Positions 1 through 5,531 of a DNA stretch of 5,804 nucleotides are shown here, in pieces. The notes beneath the pieces were generated by a model that was not told where the DNA came from, did not search any database, and saw only the letters and a list, made by a program, of their open reading frames with translations. The position numbers were made by a program, and so were the translations under genes. The stretch's first letter is position 1; each line of letters opens with the position of its first letter. The stretch is taken from NCBI GenBank assembly GCA_023229045.1, contig JALOAB010000144.1:1-5804 (forward strand), given 5' to 3'. This DNA comes from Fidelibacterota bacterium (GTDB lineage: Bacteria; Fidelibacterota; UBA2242).

Positions 1-1231
1 TTTCGTATTCGATGATATAAAGCAAGGGCGCGAAAGTTTCTTCCTTAACCACCGGATTGTCATCGCTGACCTCCATGATTGCCGGTGTGACATAGAAACC
101 GCCTTCGAGTCCCTTAATGGTCAGATGGTCGCCGCCATATAACAAGCGACCGCCGTCACGGATTGCTCTTTCGATTGCCGCCTGCATCGCTTTAAGCGCC
201 ATTGCATCGATAACCGGTCCCATCAACACGCCGTCATTCAATGGATTACCGATGGGCACTTGTTTATAAGCTTTTAACAGACTTTCAACAAACTTCGGCT
301 TGATCTCTTTCTGGATAATGATTCGTCGGGTTGAGGTACAGCGCTGTCCGGCGGTTCCAACCGCGCCGAACAGGGTGGCGCGCACCGCCAGGTCGAGATC
401 GGCGTCCTCCGCCACAATTATAGCATTATTACCGCCCAATTCAAGGATCGTTTTTCCCAGGCGACGGGCGACCACTTCGGCGATCCGAATTCCCATTTCG
501 GTGCTACCGGTCATGCTGATCAAAGGAATTCGCCGGTCGTTAATCAAGTTTTCGCCGATTTCACTGCCTTTGCCGATCACCAGGTTGAACACGCCATCCA
601 GATCATATTTGTCTATCACCGGGGCGATAATATTATGCACGGCTATTGCTGTCAGGGGAGCCATCGAGCTCGGTTTCCAGACGGTCACATCGCCGCAAAT
701 TGCGGCAATCATGGAGTTCCACGACCAGACCGCCACCGGAAAATTAAACGCAGTGATCACTCCGACCAAACCTAAGGGATGCCACTGCTCGTACATGCGG
801 TGATTGGGACGCTCGCTATGCATGGTCAGACCATACAGCATGCGACTTTGACCGACGGCAAAATCGGCAATGTCGATCATTTCCTGGACTTCGCCCATTC
901 CTTCGGCTTTAATCTTGCCCATTTCCAGCGTTACCAATTGACCAAGCGGCTCCTTATATTCACGTAAAATATCTCCAATTTCGCGCACGACCTGTCCCCT
1001 CTTGGGCGCCGGGAGCATGCACCAATTTTTAAAGGCGGTCTGGGCTTTGCTTATCACCTTTTCATAATCCGCAACGTTAGCCTGAATCACCGAAGCGATC
1101 GGTTTCCCGTCAATCGGCGAAACACTGACCAGTTCGCCGCCGCCCGTCTTGAGCCAACCGTCACTGCTACCGGTCGTGGCGCCATAATTAACCGCTTTTA
1201 TCCCTAATTTATCTAAGAAATCGTAGTGCAT
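1..1231 (-). CDS. ALDH7 (antiquitin-like) aldehyde dehydrogenase, 3' end beyond window
   Basis: NAD(P)-dependent aldehyde dehydrogenase. The 410 visible residues cover the cofactor domain and most of the catalytic domain; about 90-100 C-terminal residues lie outside the window. Landmarks are the oxyanion Asn163 in AFNFP, cofactor Lys186 in VWKPS, the MTGST turn at 240-244, the general base Glu264 in ELGG, the nucleophile Cys298 in GTAGQRCTSTRR, and the EETFAP motif at 397-402. The GTAGQRC(T/S)TRR active-site stretch and the EVQEMIDIADFAVG helix (114-127) resemble the ALDH7 family, whose known members oxidise alpha-aminoadipic semialdehyde/piperideine-6-carboxylate in lysine catabolism. That substrate is inferred from family resemblance only, and no other lysine gene is in view. 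The ATG at 1231 is supported by a strong Shine-Dalgarno. The gene lies 62 nt downstream of the EEP gene on the same strand with no visible terminator between. All catalytic residues in view are intact. Confidence 0.93.
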   Translation of the reverse strand, partial: MHYDFLDKLGIKAVNYGATTGSSDGWLKTGGGELVSVSPIDGKPIASVIQANVADYEKVISKAQTAFKNWCMLPAPKRGQVVREIGDILREYKEPLGQLVTLEMGKIKAEGMGEVQEMIDIADFAVGQSRMLYGLTMHSERPNHRMYEQWHPLGLVGVITAFNFPVAVWSWNSMIAAICGDVTVWKPSSMAPLTAIAVHNIIAPVIDKYDLDGVFNLVIGKGSEIGENLINDRRIPLISMTGSTEMGIRIAEVVARRLGKTILELGGNNAIIVAEDADLDLAVRATLFGAVGTAGQRCTSTRRIIIQKEIKPKFVESLLKAYKQVPIGNPLNDGVLMGPVIDAMALKAMQAAIERAIRDGGRLLYGGDHLTIKGLEGGFYVTPAIMEVSDDNPVVKEETFAPLLYIIEYE

Positions 1232-1237
1232 TTCTGA

Positions 1238-1243
1238 CTCCTT
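1238..1243 (-). promoter_or_regulatory. Shine-Dalgarno of the aldehyde dehydrogenase gene
   Basis: AAGGAG read on the minus strand, extended upstream by further A residues, lies 6 nt before the ATG at 1231. It fixes this start and is among the clearest ribosome-binding sites in the window. Confidence 0.8.
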
Positions 1244-1293
1244 TTTGTATTAGATTTTCTCTTGCGAATCACCAACAGCAAAAGCCGGAACAG

Positions 1294-2136
1294 CTAATAA
1301 TGAATTTTAAATTGCGCCACCAGTGGCAAATGATCGGATGCTACCCGGGTCAGCTCATTATCGAGAACTGATACTTCAACCGGTAATGCAAATTTATTGG
1401 CAAAAAGATAATCGATACGTTTACCTGGCGCGTAGGACGGATAGGTAAAGCCTTCCGGCTGGATATACGCTCCGACGTCGGAATAATAGTAGGTCATCTC
1501 GTTAATCAGTTTATGGTCGGGTGATAAGCCAAAGTTTCCGCCCACAACAATTGGATTGTTGTCGTCCCATTCGAAAACGAAGGCAACCAGTTCCTCAGCC
1601 TGGATCGAACTGATTGCCGTATCTGCACTTAACTCCGTACCGAACAAATGAATATTATCGTTGCCGGTCTTAATGATGATGTGCAGGAGACTTTTCGTTT
1701 CCTGACCATAACCATGCTTGAAAACCTTATTTTCGGCAAATTCGATTGGAAATTTGGACAGAATGGCATTGCCGGTCCAGCCGCCATCGATTTCATAATT
1801 CCGGGCAAAGGTAAATTCCATGCCGAGGTCAGCCGCGAGACGCCGGGCTTGCTCGTCATTGAAACCGCGCTTGGTCTTGTAATCCACCTCATTCAGGATC
1901 ACCAGGTGCGGCGCGCCACTGCGGATAATTTTGGCAATCCGCGACAGACTGTAAATATTGTCCATTCCCATACCATAATTAATATCATAGGTCATTACCG
2001 TGATCTTAGTCGGGGCGATAAAACTGACCAATTTGCGCGGAAGGCGGTCCTTGACCAGGTTAAATCCATAGATCACAATCGCGATGGCACAGACGATGAA
2101 TATGATGATTTTGATGACAGAGGCTTTTTTAGCCAT
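1294..2136 (-). CDS. Membrane-anchored EEP-fold (endonuclease/exonuclease/phosphatase) protein with altered active site
   Basis: This 280-residue protein has one N-terminal hydrophobic segment (about 8-28) after a KK-rich start, then an EEP/DNase I-like domain facing the periplasm or outside. Visible family motifs are VMTYDIN (47-53), LNEVD (81-85, Glu83), NAILSKFPI (123-131), FGTELS (165-170), VVGGNFG (197-203), RIDYLF (240-245) and ASDHLPL (266-272). Members of this fold are Mg-dependent nucleases, phosphatases or phosphodiesterases. Several residues usually needed for catalysis differ: the Asn of motif I is Asp51, the His of the T-H-L motif is Glu168, and GDFN reads G-N201-F-G203. Glu83, Asp242 and the Asp268-His269 pair remain. 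Activity may therefore be lost or altered, and the substrate is unknown. The ATG has no good Shine-Dalgarno, but the membrane anchor begins right at this start. It is the first gene of the leftward unit and is followed by the aldehyde dehydrogenase. Confidence 0.85.
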   Translation of the reverse strand: MAKKASVIKIIIFIVCAIAIVIYGFNLVKDRLPRKLVSFIAPTKITVMTYDINYGMGMDNIYSLSRIAKIIRSGAPHLVILNEVDYKTKRGFNDEQARRLAADLGMEFTFARNYEIDGGWTGNAILSKFPIEFAENKVFKHGYGQETKSLLHIIIKTGNDNIHLFGTELSADTAISSIQAEELVAFVFEWDDNNPIVVGGNFGLSPDHKLINEMTYYYSDVGAYIQPEGFTYPSYAPGKRIDYLFANKFALPVEVSVLDNELTRVASDHLPLVAQFKIHY

Positions 2137-2172
2137 AGCAGAATAAATTTATACCATTCCGGTTAGTACTCT

Positions 2173-2201
2173 ATTTTAACATCTCAAAAAACCGCCTTGA
2201 A
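2173..2201 (-). promoter_or_regulatory. Candidate sigma70-type promoter for the EEP gene
   Basis: On the minus strand, TTCAAG (2196-2201; 3 of 6 to TTGACA) and TAAAAT (2173-2178; 5 of 6 to TATAAT) are separated by 17 nt. This predicts a start near 2166 and a leader of about 30 nt. It was found by eye in AT-rich sequence, so chance occurrence is a real possibility. Confidence 0.35.
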
Positions 2202-2270
2202 TTTTACGAATTTTTAGCAAATAGGCAATCGCTTTATCATTTTTACCTGATTCAGAGCATTTTCCGGTTT

Positions 2271-2298
2271 TTGAATTTTTCAGAATTGATGATAGATT
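2271..2298 (+). promoter_or_regulatory. Candidate promoter for the DUF4416 gene
   Basis: TTGAAT (2271-2276; 4 of 6) and TAGATT (2293-2298; 4 of 6) are 16 nt apart. The predicted start at about 2305 lies almost on the ATG at 2308, which would give a nearly leaderless message. This agrees with the absence of a Shine-Dalgarno there, but the match is modest. Confidence 0.3.
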
Positions 2299-2307
2299 AT
2301 CCGGCAA

Positions 2308-2838
2308 ATGCAACCGATTTCTGCAAAACCAGTCAAGTATTTCATCGGAGCCCTTTTTTCCGACGAAAACCGACTCCAGGAAGCGATCTGCGAGGCGGAA
2401 ATTCCTTTCGGCATAATTGACCTTGTCAGTGATGATTTCCCATTCGATATTACTGACTATTATAATGCAGAAATGGGTACGCCGATTTATCGTCGGTTTG
2501 TATCTTTCAGTAAATTATCAGCGCCGGATTTTCTGGCTAAGGCAAAAATATTGACCAATGCCATCGAAGATAAACTTAAACTGCATGGCCAGCGCAAAGT
2601 CAATCTGGATGTGGGCTACATCGATTATGACAAAGTCGTGCTGGCTTCGGCAAAATACGGAATCCATAAAGTTTACTTAACACAGGGTATTTATGCCGAT
2701 CTGACTCTGCATTATTCCAAAGGTCGCTATCAGCCTTACGACTGGGCTTTTCAGGATTTTAAACGGGATGTCTATCTTCCCTTCTTCCTTAAAATGCGTG
2801 AGATCTATAAGCGGCAGAGCAAACTGTATGCATCGTAA
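2308..2838 (+). CDS. DUF4416 family protein of unknown function
   Basis: This is a complete 176-residue soluble protein with no signal peptide or membrane segment. I recognise it as DUF4416 from its order of conserved blocks: PVKYFIGALFSDE (8-20), FPFDITDYYNAEMG (44-57), RRFVSFSKL (62-70), a K-x(3)-TNAIE helix (80-87), RKVNLDVGY (96-104), VVLASAKYGIHKVYL (110-124), GIYADLTLHY (127-136), and a W-x(3)-DF element (146-151). The length suits the family. No biochemical function is known to me. As I recall the family, the NLD-x-GY block usually has Pro where Val102 sits, and the late block usually reads W-T-x-P-D-Y/F. The start is forced: an in-frame stop at 2293-2295 leaves 2308 as the first ATG. 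There is no clear Shine-Dalgarno. It is the only plus-strand gene in the window and faces the secreted-protein gene convergently. Confidence 0.85.
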   Translation: MQPISAKPVKYFIGALFSDENRLQEAICEAEIPFGIIDLVSDDFPFDITDYYNAEMGTPIYRRFVSFSKLSAPDFLAKAKILTNAIEDKLKLHGQRKVNLDVGYIDYDKVVLASAKYGIHKVYLTQGIYADLTLHYSKGRYQPYDWAFQDFKRDVYLPFFLKMREIYKRQSKLYAS

Positions 2839-2843
2839 ATTCA

Positions 2844-2880
2844 AACGCCCGACTCAGGTTTGTCGCTGAAATCGGGCGTT
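2844..2880. terminator. Shared hairpin terminator between convergent genes
   Basis: A perfect 9-bp GC-rich stem pairs AACGCCCGA (2844-2852) with TCGGGCGTT (2872-2880). An inner 4-bp stem pairs TCAG (2854-2857) with CTGA (2866-2869). It starts 5 nt after the DUF4416 stop and 21 nt past the stop of the convergent minus-strand gene, where a bidirectional terminator is expected. Neither side has a proper T tract (plus side ATAACTAT; minus side TTGAATTTACG), so termination by hairpin alone is not assured. Confidence 0.65.
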
Positions 2881-2901
2881 ATAACTATCTCAGATATGCG
2901 A

Positions 2902-4206
2902 TCAGCCGCGCCAGGTTTTTATCAATTTCTTTAAGCCATTTAGGTCGATTTCGTCACGGTTATATTTCAACAGATCGGATTTTCTCACTTTAAGGTATAA
3001 CCGACTATCTTCGGTATCCCATATTTTATAATTGAAATCGATCGCGACCATGACCCATTCGTTGTCCTTGACCTTGCGCATGGTATGACCATAGCGACCC
3101 AGCAATTCGATAACCTGATCACTCATGACATTGATCATCGAATCGACGGCGGCTTTACTTTGCCCGAACATTTTAGTTCCATTCCAATCAATGTCGATAT
3201 CTACCGCGGGCATTTCGGGCGCTTCAGGTGGCTCAGGCGGTTCCGATAACGCTTTATCCTCTGTCTTTATATATTCTTTTACTTTTAGTTCATATTCGCG
3301 GTTCTGGCGTTCAAATTCACGGGTTTTTCGTTCGAATTCGCGCGCTTTCTCCTCAAAATGACTCAGGTTGTTGACGAGCACTTTCATACCTTTATCAAAA
3401 ATACTGGACGGCGAAAAGAAAAGTATCCCGAAATTATCCAGGTAAATTCCCCGGGTGCCCCCTGAATAAGCCAAAGGTCTCCGGTTTTTGCTCTTGCCGA
3501 GAGCCGTATTCAGAATATTTTCCATGATTTCAATCTCATTATCAGTTTGGCTATCAAAAGACTCGGCGAATTGAATTTTCTTAAGGAATTGATCTTCAGG
3601 CAGTTTGCCCTGTCGGAATTTAATCAGATCGTCGGCTTTGATTGACGCGCGCAACTGCGACGGCACCTTTTCCTCTGCAAAAGGATAACCGGATTGCCGA
3701 TTACGGATACGAATATTGACAACGACACGTTCTTCCGGTTTCAGCGATTTAACCGCACTCGCATAATCACGGTAAAACTGCATTAACAGATTTTTGGTCT
3801 CAGTGACTTTTTCGGTGATGCTTTTTGATTCACTATCCGCGGATTTTTCCTTATCACTCTTATCCTTCTGACTGCTACGGATTTTGATTACGGTATCTCC
3901 TTTAGTGTCAACGATTTCAATTTTTTCTATAGCGCGCTTCACCGATTCCGCAACATCATACAATCCGTAACTTTCCATGTCGAACAGCATTCCGAAACCG
4001 TCCAGATAGACGCCATTGACGCGGTCATCAAATGAAAAGACGAACGGACTATCACTGATGATCAGTTTGTTCAGGATATTATTCAGAATATCGAGGTCAT
4101 TCTGAATAGCGTCATTTCGCTCTGGCGAAGCCTGGCCGAAAGCGAGCCCGCTGAACGTAATTATAATAAGACTGCTAATTAAAATGATTTTGTACATCTT
4201 TTTCAT
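2902..4206 (-). CDS. Secreted protein with internal duplication, partner of sigma/anti-sigma pair; unknown family
   Basis: I do not recognise a named family. The 434-residue product begins with a signal peptide (KK charged start, hydrophobic 7-20, likely cut after AFG at residue 24 before QA). The rest is two divergent copies of one module. Copy 1 (33-213) has ILNNIL (40-45), GVYLDGFGMLF (65-75), a Lys/Glu/Ser-rich stretch (111-134), a VVVNIRIR strand (161-168) and a DL-K...FLKKI end. Copy 2 (223-432) has IMENIL (227-232), GIYLDNFGILF (253-263), aromatic heptads (284-312), a PPEPPEAPEMP hinge (323-333), a VMVAIDF strand (385-391) and a DLLKY...LKKLI end. It follows the anti-sigma gene by 16 nt and should share its mRNA, so a role as sensor, ligand or effector of that signalling unit is inferred. 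The ATG at 4206 is chosen over an upstream in-frame start at 4254 because it has a Shine-Dalgarno, places the signal peptide at the N-terminus and removes overlap with the anti-sigma gene. Confidence 0.82.
   Translation of the reverse strand: MKKMYKIILISSLIIITFSGLAFGQASPERNDAIQNDLDILNNILNKLIISDSPFVFSFDDRVNGVYLDGFGMLFDMESYGLYDVAESVKRAIEKIEIVDTKGDTVIKIRSSQKDKSDKEKSADSESKSITEKVTETKNLLMQFYRDYASAVKSLKPEERVVVNIRIRNRQSGYPFAEEKVPSQLRASIKADDLIKFRQGKLPEDQFLKKIQFAESFDSQTDNEIEIMENILNTALGKSKNRRPLAYSGGTRGIYLDNFGILFFSPSSIFDKGMKVLVNNLSHFEEKAREFERKTREFERQNREYELKVKEYIKTEDKALSEPPEPPEAPEMPAVDIDIDWNGTKMFGQSKAAVDSMINVMSDQVIELLGRYGHTMRKVKDNEWVMVAIDFNYKIWDTEDSRLYLKVRKSDLLKYNRDEIDLNGLKKLIKTWRG
2911..3540 (-). repeat. 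Protein-level repeat, copy 2 of the secreted protein
   Basis: Encodes residues 223-432. It aligns with copy 1 in order: helix (I-M-E-N-I-L), GIYLDNFGILF, a helix ending RYGHTMRKVKDNEW, strand VMVAIDF, then SRLYLKVRKSDLLK...LKKLI. The nucleotide copies are too diverged to be a recent duplication. Copy 2 carries the extra heptads and the proline hinge. Confidence 0.7.
3271..3357 (-). repeat. Four tandem 7-residue (21-bp) aromatic heptads
   Basis: Residues 284-312 of the secreted protein read as successive heptads FEEKARE, FERKTRE, FERQNRE and YELKVKE, closing on Y. Each heptad opens with Phe or Tyr (284, 291, 298, 305, 312). The DNA shows matching 21-bp units, with GTTC(A/G)AATTC recurring at about 3309 and 3330. 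It is likely a highly charged single helix or coiled coil, followed by a proline-rich break. Confidence 0.8.
3568..4110 (-). repeat. Protein-level repeat, copy 1 of the secreted protein
   Basis: Encodes residues 33-213. Its signature elements are DILNNILNKLI, GVYLDGFGMLF, DYASAVKSLKPEERVVV and SQLRASIKADDLIK...FLKKI. These match the corresponding elements of copy 2 in the same order and at similar spacing once the heptad/proline insertion is removed. Confidence 0.7.
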
Positions 4207-4210
4207 ATCA

Positions 4211-4218
4211 CACCTCTC
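4211..4218 (-). promoter_or_regulatory. Shine-Dalgarno deciding the start of the secreted protein
   Basis: GAGAGGTG on the minus strand ends 4 nt before the ATG at 4206, with its GAGG core 6 nt away. It lies between the anti-sigma stop (4223) and this ATG, which supports 4206 over the longer in-frame start at 4254. Confidence 0.7.
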
Positions 4219-4222
4219 GATA

Positions 4223-4891
4223 TTAGGGTTTAATGGCACTTTGATAGTTGACATATTGAATCAAGGCATTTAGAGCCCGGTCAGTCTGGTTGAAACGTTG
4301 TTCGCTTCCGTAATTGACTTGCCGTAATGCCTGAGAGACAACCTGCAGGTCGGATTGACGTTTGGATTCAAAATCCTTATATAAATCACTCATCATGAGC
4401 GCCTGGCGAACTCTTTCGCTTTCATTGTTTTCAATAATGATCTGGCTGATGGCGGCATAATTTTCCAGTTTGAATTGTTCAAGATCGGCTTTAGTCAGGT
4501 AGTTCTCCGGTTGAAGGGCGGTACCGGTTGGTCGAAGACTGGCTTGAAACTCGAATCTGCCGTCAGAATAGGTAATACGGGTGTTGCCGATCGCCAGGAT
4601 AAGTAAAATTGCGGCGCAGGCTCCGGCAAAACCATAGGCGAATTGCCTGAATCCAAATCGCTTCAACCGATCACGGATCGTGAGGCGATTTTCCGGAACA
4701 AAAGTCAGATTGAGGCTAGGATCGGCATCCGGCCAACTATGCAAAGTCTGCGATGTGGTTCGCAATGTCTTTAGTTTGGTGGCGCACTCCGGACATGTCC
4801 GCATGTGCGTCATTAATTTTAGCCGATCATCGGGACTAATTTCATCGTACAATTCCTCGATGATCAGATTTTGATAGTCTTCACATTTCAT
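4223..4891 (-). CDS. Membrane anti-sigma factor with zinc-binding (ZAS) domain
   Basis: This 222-residue protein is predicted to hold the neighbouring ECF sigma factor inactive at the membrane. The cytoplasmic N-terminus carries a full ZAS zinc motif: Cys3, then His29-x3-Cys33-x2-Cys36, with 25 residues between Cys3 and His29. One membrane segment follows (about 86-104, AGACAAILLILAIG core). The remaining 118 or so residues should lie outside the membrane and are mostly polar and helix-like (K/E/Q-rich 132-222), with no domain I recognise. The family acts by binding sigma regions 2 and 4; release may follow oxidation of the zinc site or proteolysis, but the trigger is not visible here. The start at 4891 is preferred to the longer in-frame ATG at 5005, because a strong Shine-Dalgarno precedes it, Cys3 becomes the first zinc ligand, and the overlap with the sigma gene falls from 125 to 11 nt. 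That overlap suggests translational coupling. Confidence 0.88.
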   Translation of the reverse strand: MKCEDYQNLIIEELYDEISPDDRLKLMTHMRTCPECATKLKTLRTTSQTLHSWPDADPSLNLTFVPENRLTIRDRLKRFGFRQFAYGFAGACAAILLILAIGNTRITYSDGRFEFQASLRPTGTALQPENYLTKADLEQFKLENYAAISQIIIENNESERVRQALMMSDLYKDFESKRQSDLQVVSQALRQVNYGSEQRFNQTDRALNALIQYVNYQSAIKP

Positions 4892-5477
4892 AGCGTAAAT
4901 CCTCCCGGTCCAATCCCCATTGCCGGAAAATTTTCTGCATGGCGGACAGACCGTAATAAAGTCTTGATTTGATAGTATTAAGCGGAATCTGCAGGATTGC
5001 TTCAATTTCGATGAATTTCAACCCGTGATATTCCTTCATGATAATGACGACTCTTTGTTCTTCCGGGATCATTAATAAGGCGCGCCGCAGGTACTCCGCA
5101 ATTTCACTATTTAAAGCGGATTTATCCGGTCCGGAGTCCGGATCCACTATCGTTTTGCGTTCGGATTGGTTTTCATCTTCGTCATTTTCGAGATCCGCCA
5201 TATTCAGATTGTCGTGCCGACGTGCTTTCCAGCAGTCATGGCATTGATTGTGCGCGATCTGATATAACCAGGTCGAAAATCGACTGTGATCTTTCAAACG
5301 CGGTAATGATTTATAAGCCCGGATAAAGGTATTTTGGAGCACATCCTTAGCCTGCTCGCTATCGCCCAAATAACGTAAAATGAAATTGTAGAGCGGCTTT
5401 TCCCAGCGCCATACCAGAGTATTAAAGGCTTCGGTGTGCCCTTTGAGAAATTTGTCAATTAGGATTTCGTCTGTCAT
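4881..5477 (-). CDS. ECF-type RNA polymerase sigma factor
   Basis: This 198-residue group IV (extracytoplasmic function) sigma factor has only regions 2 and 4. Region 2 spans about 18-88, with the core-binding DVLQNTFIRAY (45-55) and the -10-recognition helix FSTWLYQIAHNQCHDCWKARR (67-87). An acidic linker follows (89-125, with ENDEDEN). Region 4 spans about 127-187, with IPEEQRVVIIMKEYHG (137-152) and the helix-turn-helix IEIEAILQIPLNTIKSRLYYGL (157-178), close to the usual G/IP-x-(G/N)-T-(V/I)-KSRL pattern. The gene overlaps the anti-sigma gene by 11 nt and stands 54 nt after a cation efflux gene. ECF factors often activate their own operon; the target promoter cannot be named here. The start codon at 5477 has only a weak GGA upstream and sits inside a small hairpin. 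Confidence 0.93.
   Translation of the reverse strand: MTDEILIDKFLKGHTEAFNTLVWRWEKPLYNFILRYLGDSEQAKDVLQNTFIRAYKSLPRLKDHSRFSTWLYQIAHNQCHDCWKARRHDNLNMADLENDEDENQSERKTIVDPDSGPDKSALNSEIAEYLRRALLMIPEEQRVVIIMKEYHGLKFIEIEAILQIPLNTIKSRLYYGLSAMQKIFRQWGLDREDLRYEM
4901..4906 (-). promoter_or_regulatory. Shine-Dalgarno deciding the anti-sigma start
   Basis: GGGAGG on the minus strand lies inside the end of the sigma gene, 9 nt before the ATG at 4891. It supports this start over the longer in-frame one at 5005. Confidence 0.7.
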
Positions 5478-5493
5478 CAGTCCGTTAGACTGA
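5477..5493 (-). promoter_or_regulatory. Small inverted repeat overlapping the sigma start codon
   Basis: On the minus strand TCAGTC and GACTGA form a 6-bp stem around the loop TAACG. The last A of the stem is the A of the sigma ATG, and the only GGA that could act as a ribosome-binding site is at the loop/stem edge. It may limit sigma translation or may be an operator-like palindrome; a stem this short can occur by chance. Confidence 0.35.
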
Positions 5494-5497
5494 GTTA

Positions 5498-5527
5498 ATA
5501 ATTAAAAAGTTTTATATGGTCAGCCAA
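5498..5527 (-). promoter_or_regulatory. Candidate promoter ahead of the sigma/anti-sigma operon
   Basis: On the minus strand TTGGCT (5522-5527; 4 of 6) and AATTAT (5498-5503; 4 of 6) are separated by 18 nt, giving a start near 5491. It would let the sigma operon be transcribed apart from the cation efflux gene. No convincing ECF-type -35 (GGAAC-like) was seen. Read-through from the upstream gene is the alternative, since no terminator separates them. Confidence 0.28.
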
Positions 5528-5531
5528 AAAA

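Noticed and set aside
300..967. Two plus-strand open frames (300-803 and 779-967)
   Set aside because: They are antisense to the aldehyde dehydrogenase, whose catalytic motifs are intact in the minus frame.
1247..1275. TTGGTG-17 nt-TAATAC promoter-like pair ahead of the aldehyde dehydrogenase
   Set aside because: The matches are 3 of 6 each, and the predicted transcript start would fall inside the Shine-Dalgarno, so it could not support the clear ribosome-binding site.
1648..2166. 172-codon open frame on the plus strand
   Set aside because: It lies antisense to the EEP gene, whose frame holds clear family motifs; the plus-strand translation has no recognisable domain.
3271..3357. CRISPR-like short tandem repeat
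   Set aside because: The 21-bp units are imperfect, without spacers, and in frame with a coding heptad repeat.
3125..3361. Plus-strand open frame rich in Ser/Gly/Phe
   Set aside because: Its composition is the mirror of the heptad and Pro-Glu coding repeat on the minus strand; no gene signals.
4207..4254. Longer reading of the secreted protein starting at 4254
   Set aside because: It overlaps the anti-sigma gene end and puts 16 polar residues before an obvious signal peptide; the ATG at 4206 has a good Shine-Dalgarno.
4892..5005. Longer reading of the anti-sigma protein starting at 5005
   Set aside because: It would overlap the conserved region 4 of the sigma gene by 125 nt and push the ZAS zinc ligands away from the N-terminus; 4891 has a GGGAGG site and gives the usual layout.
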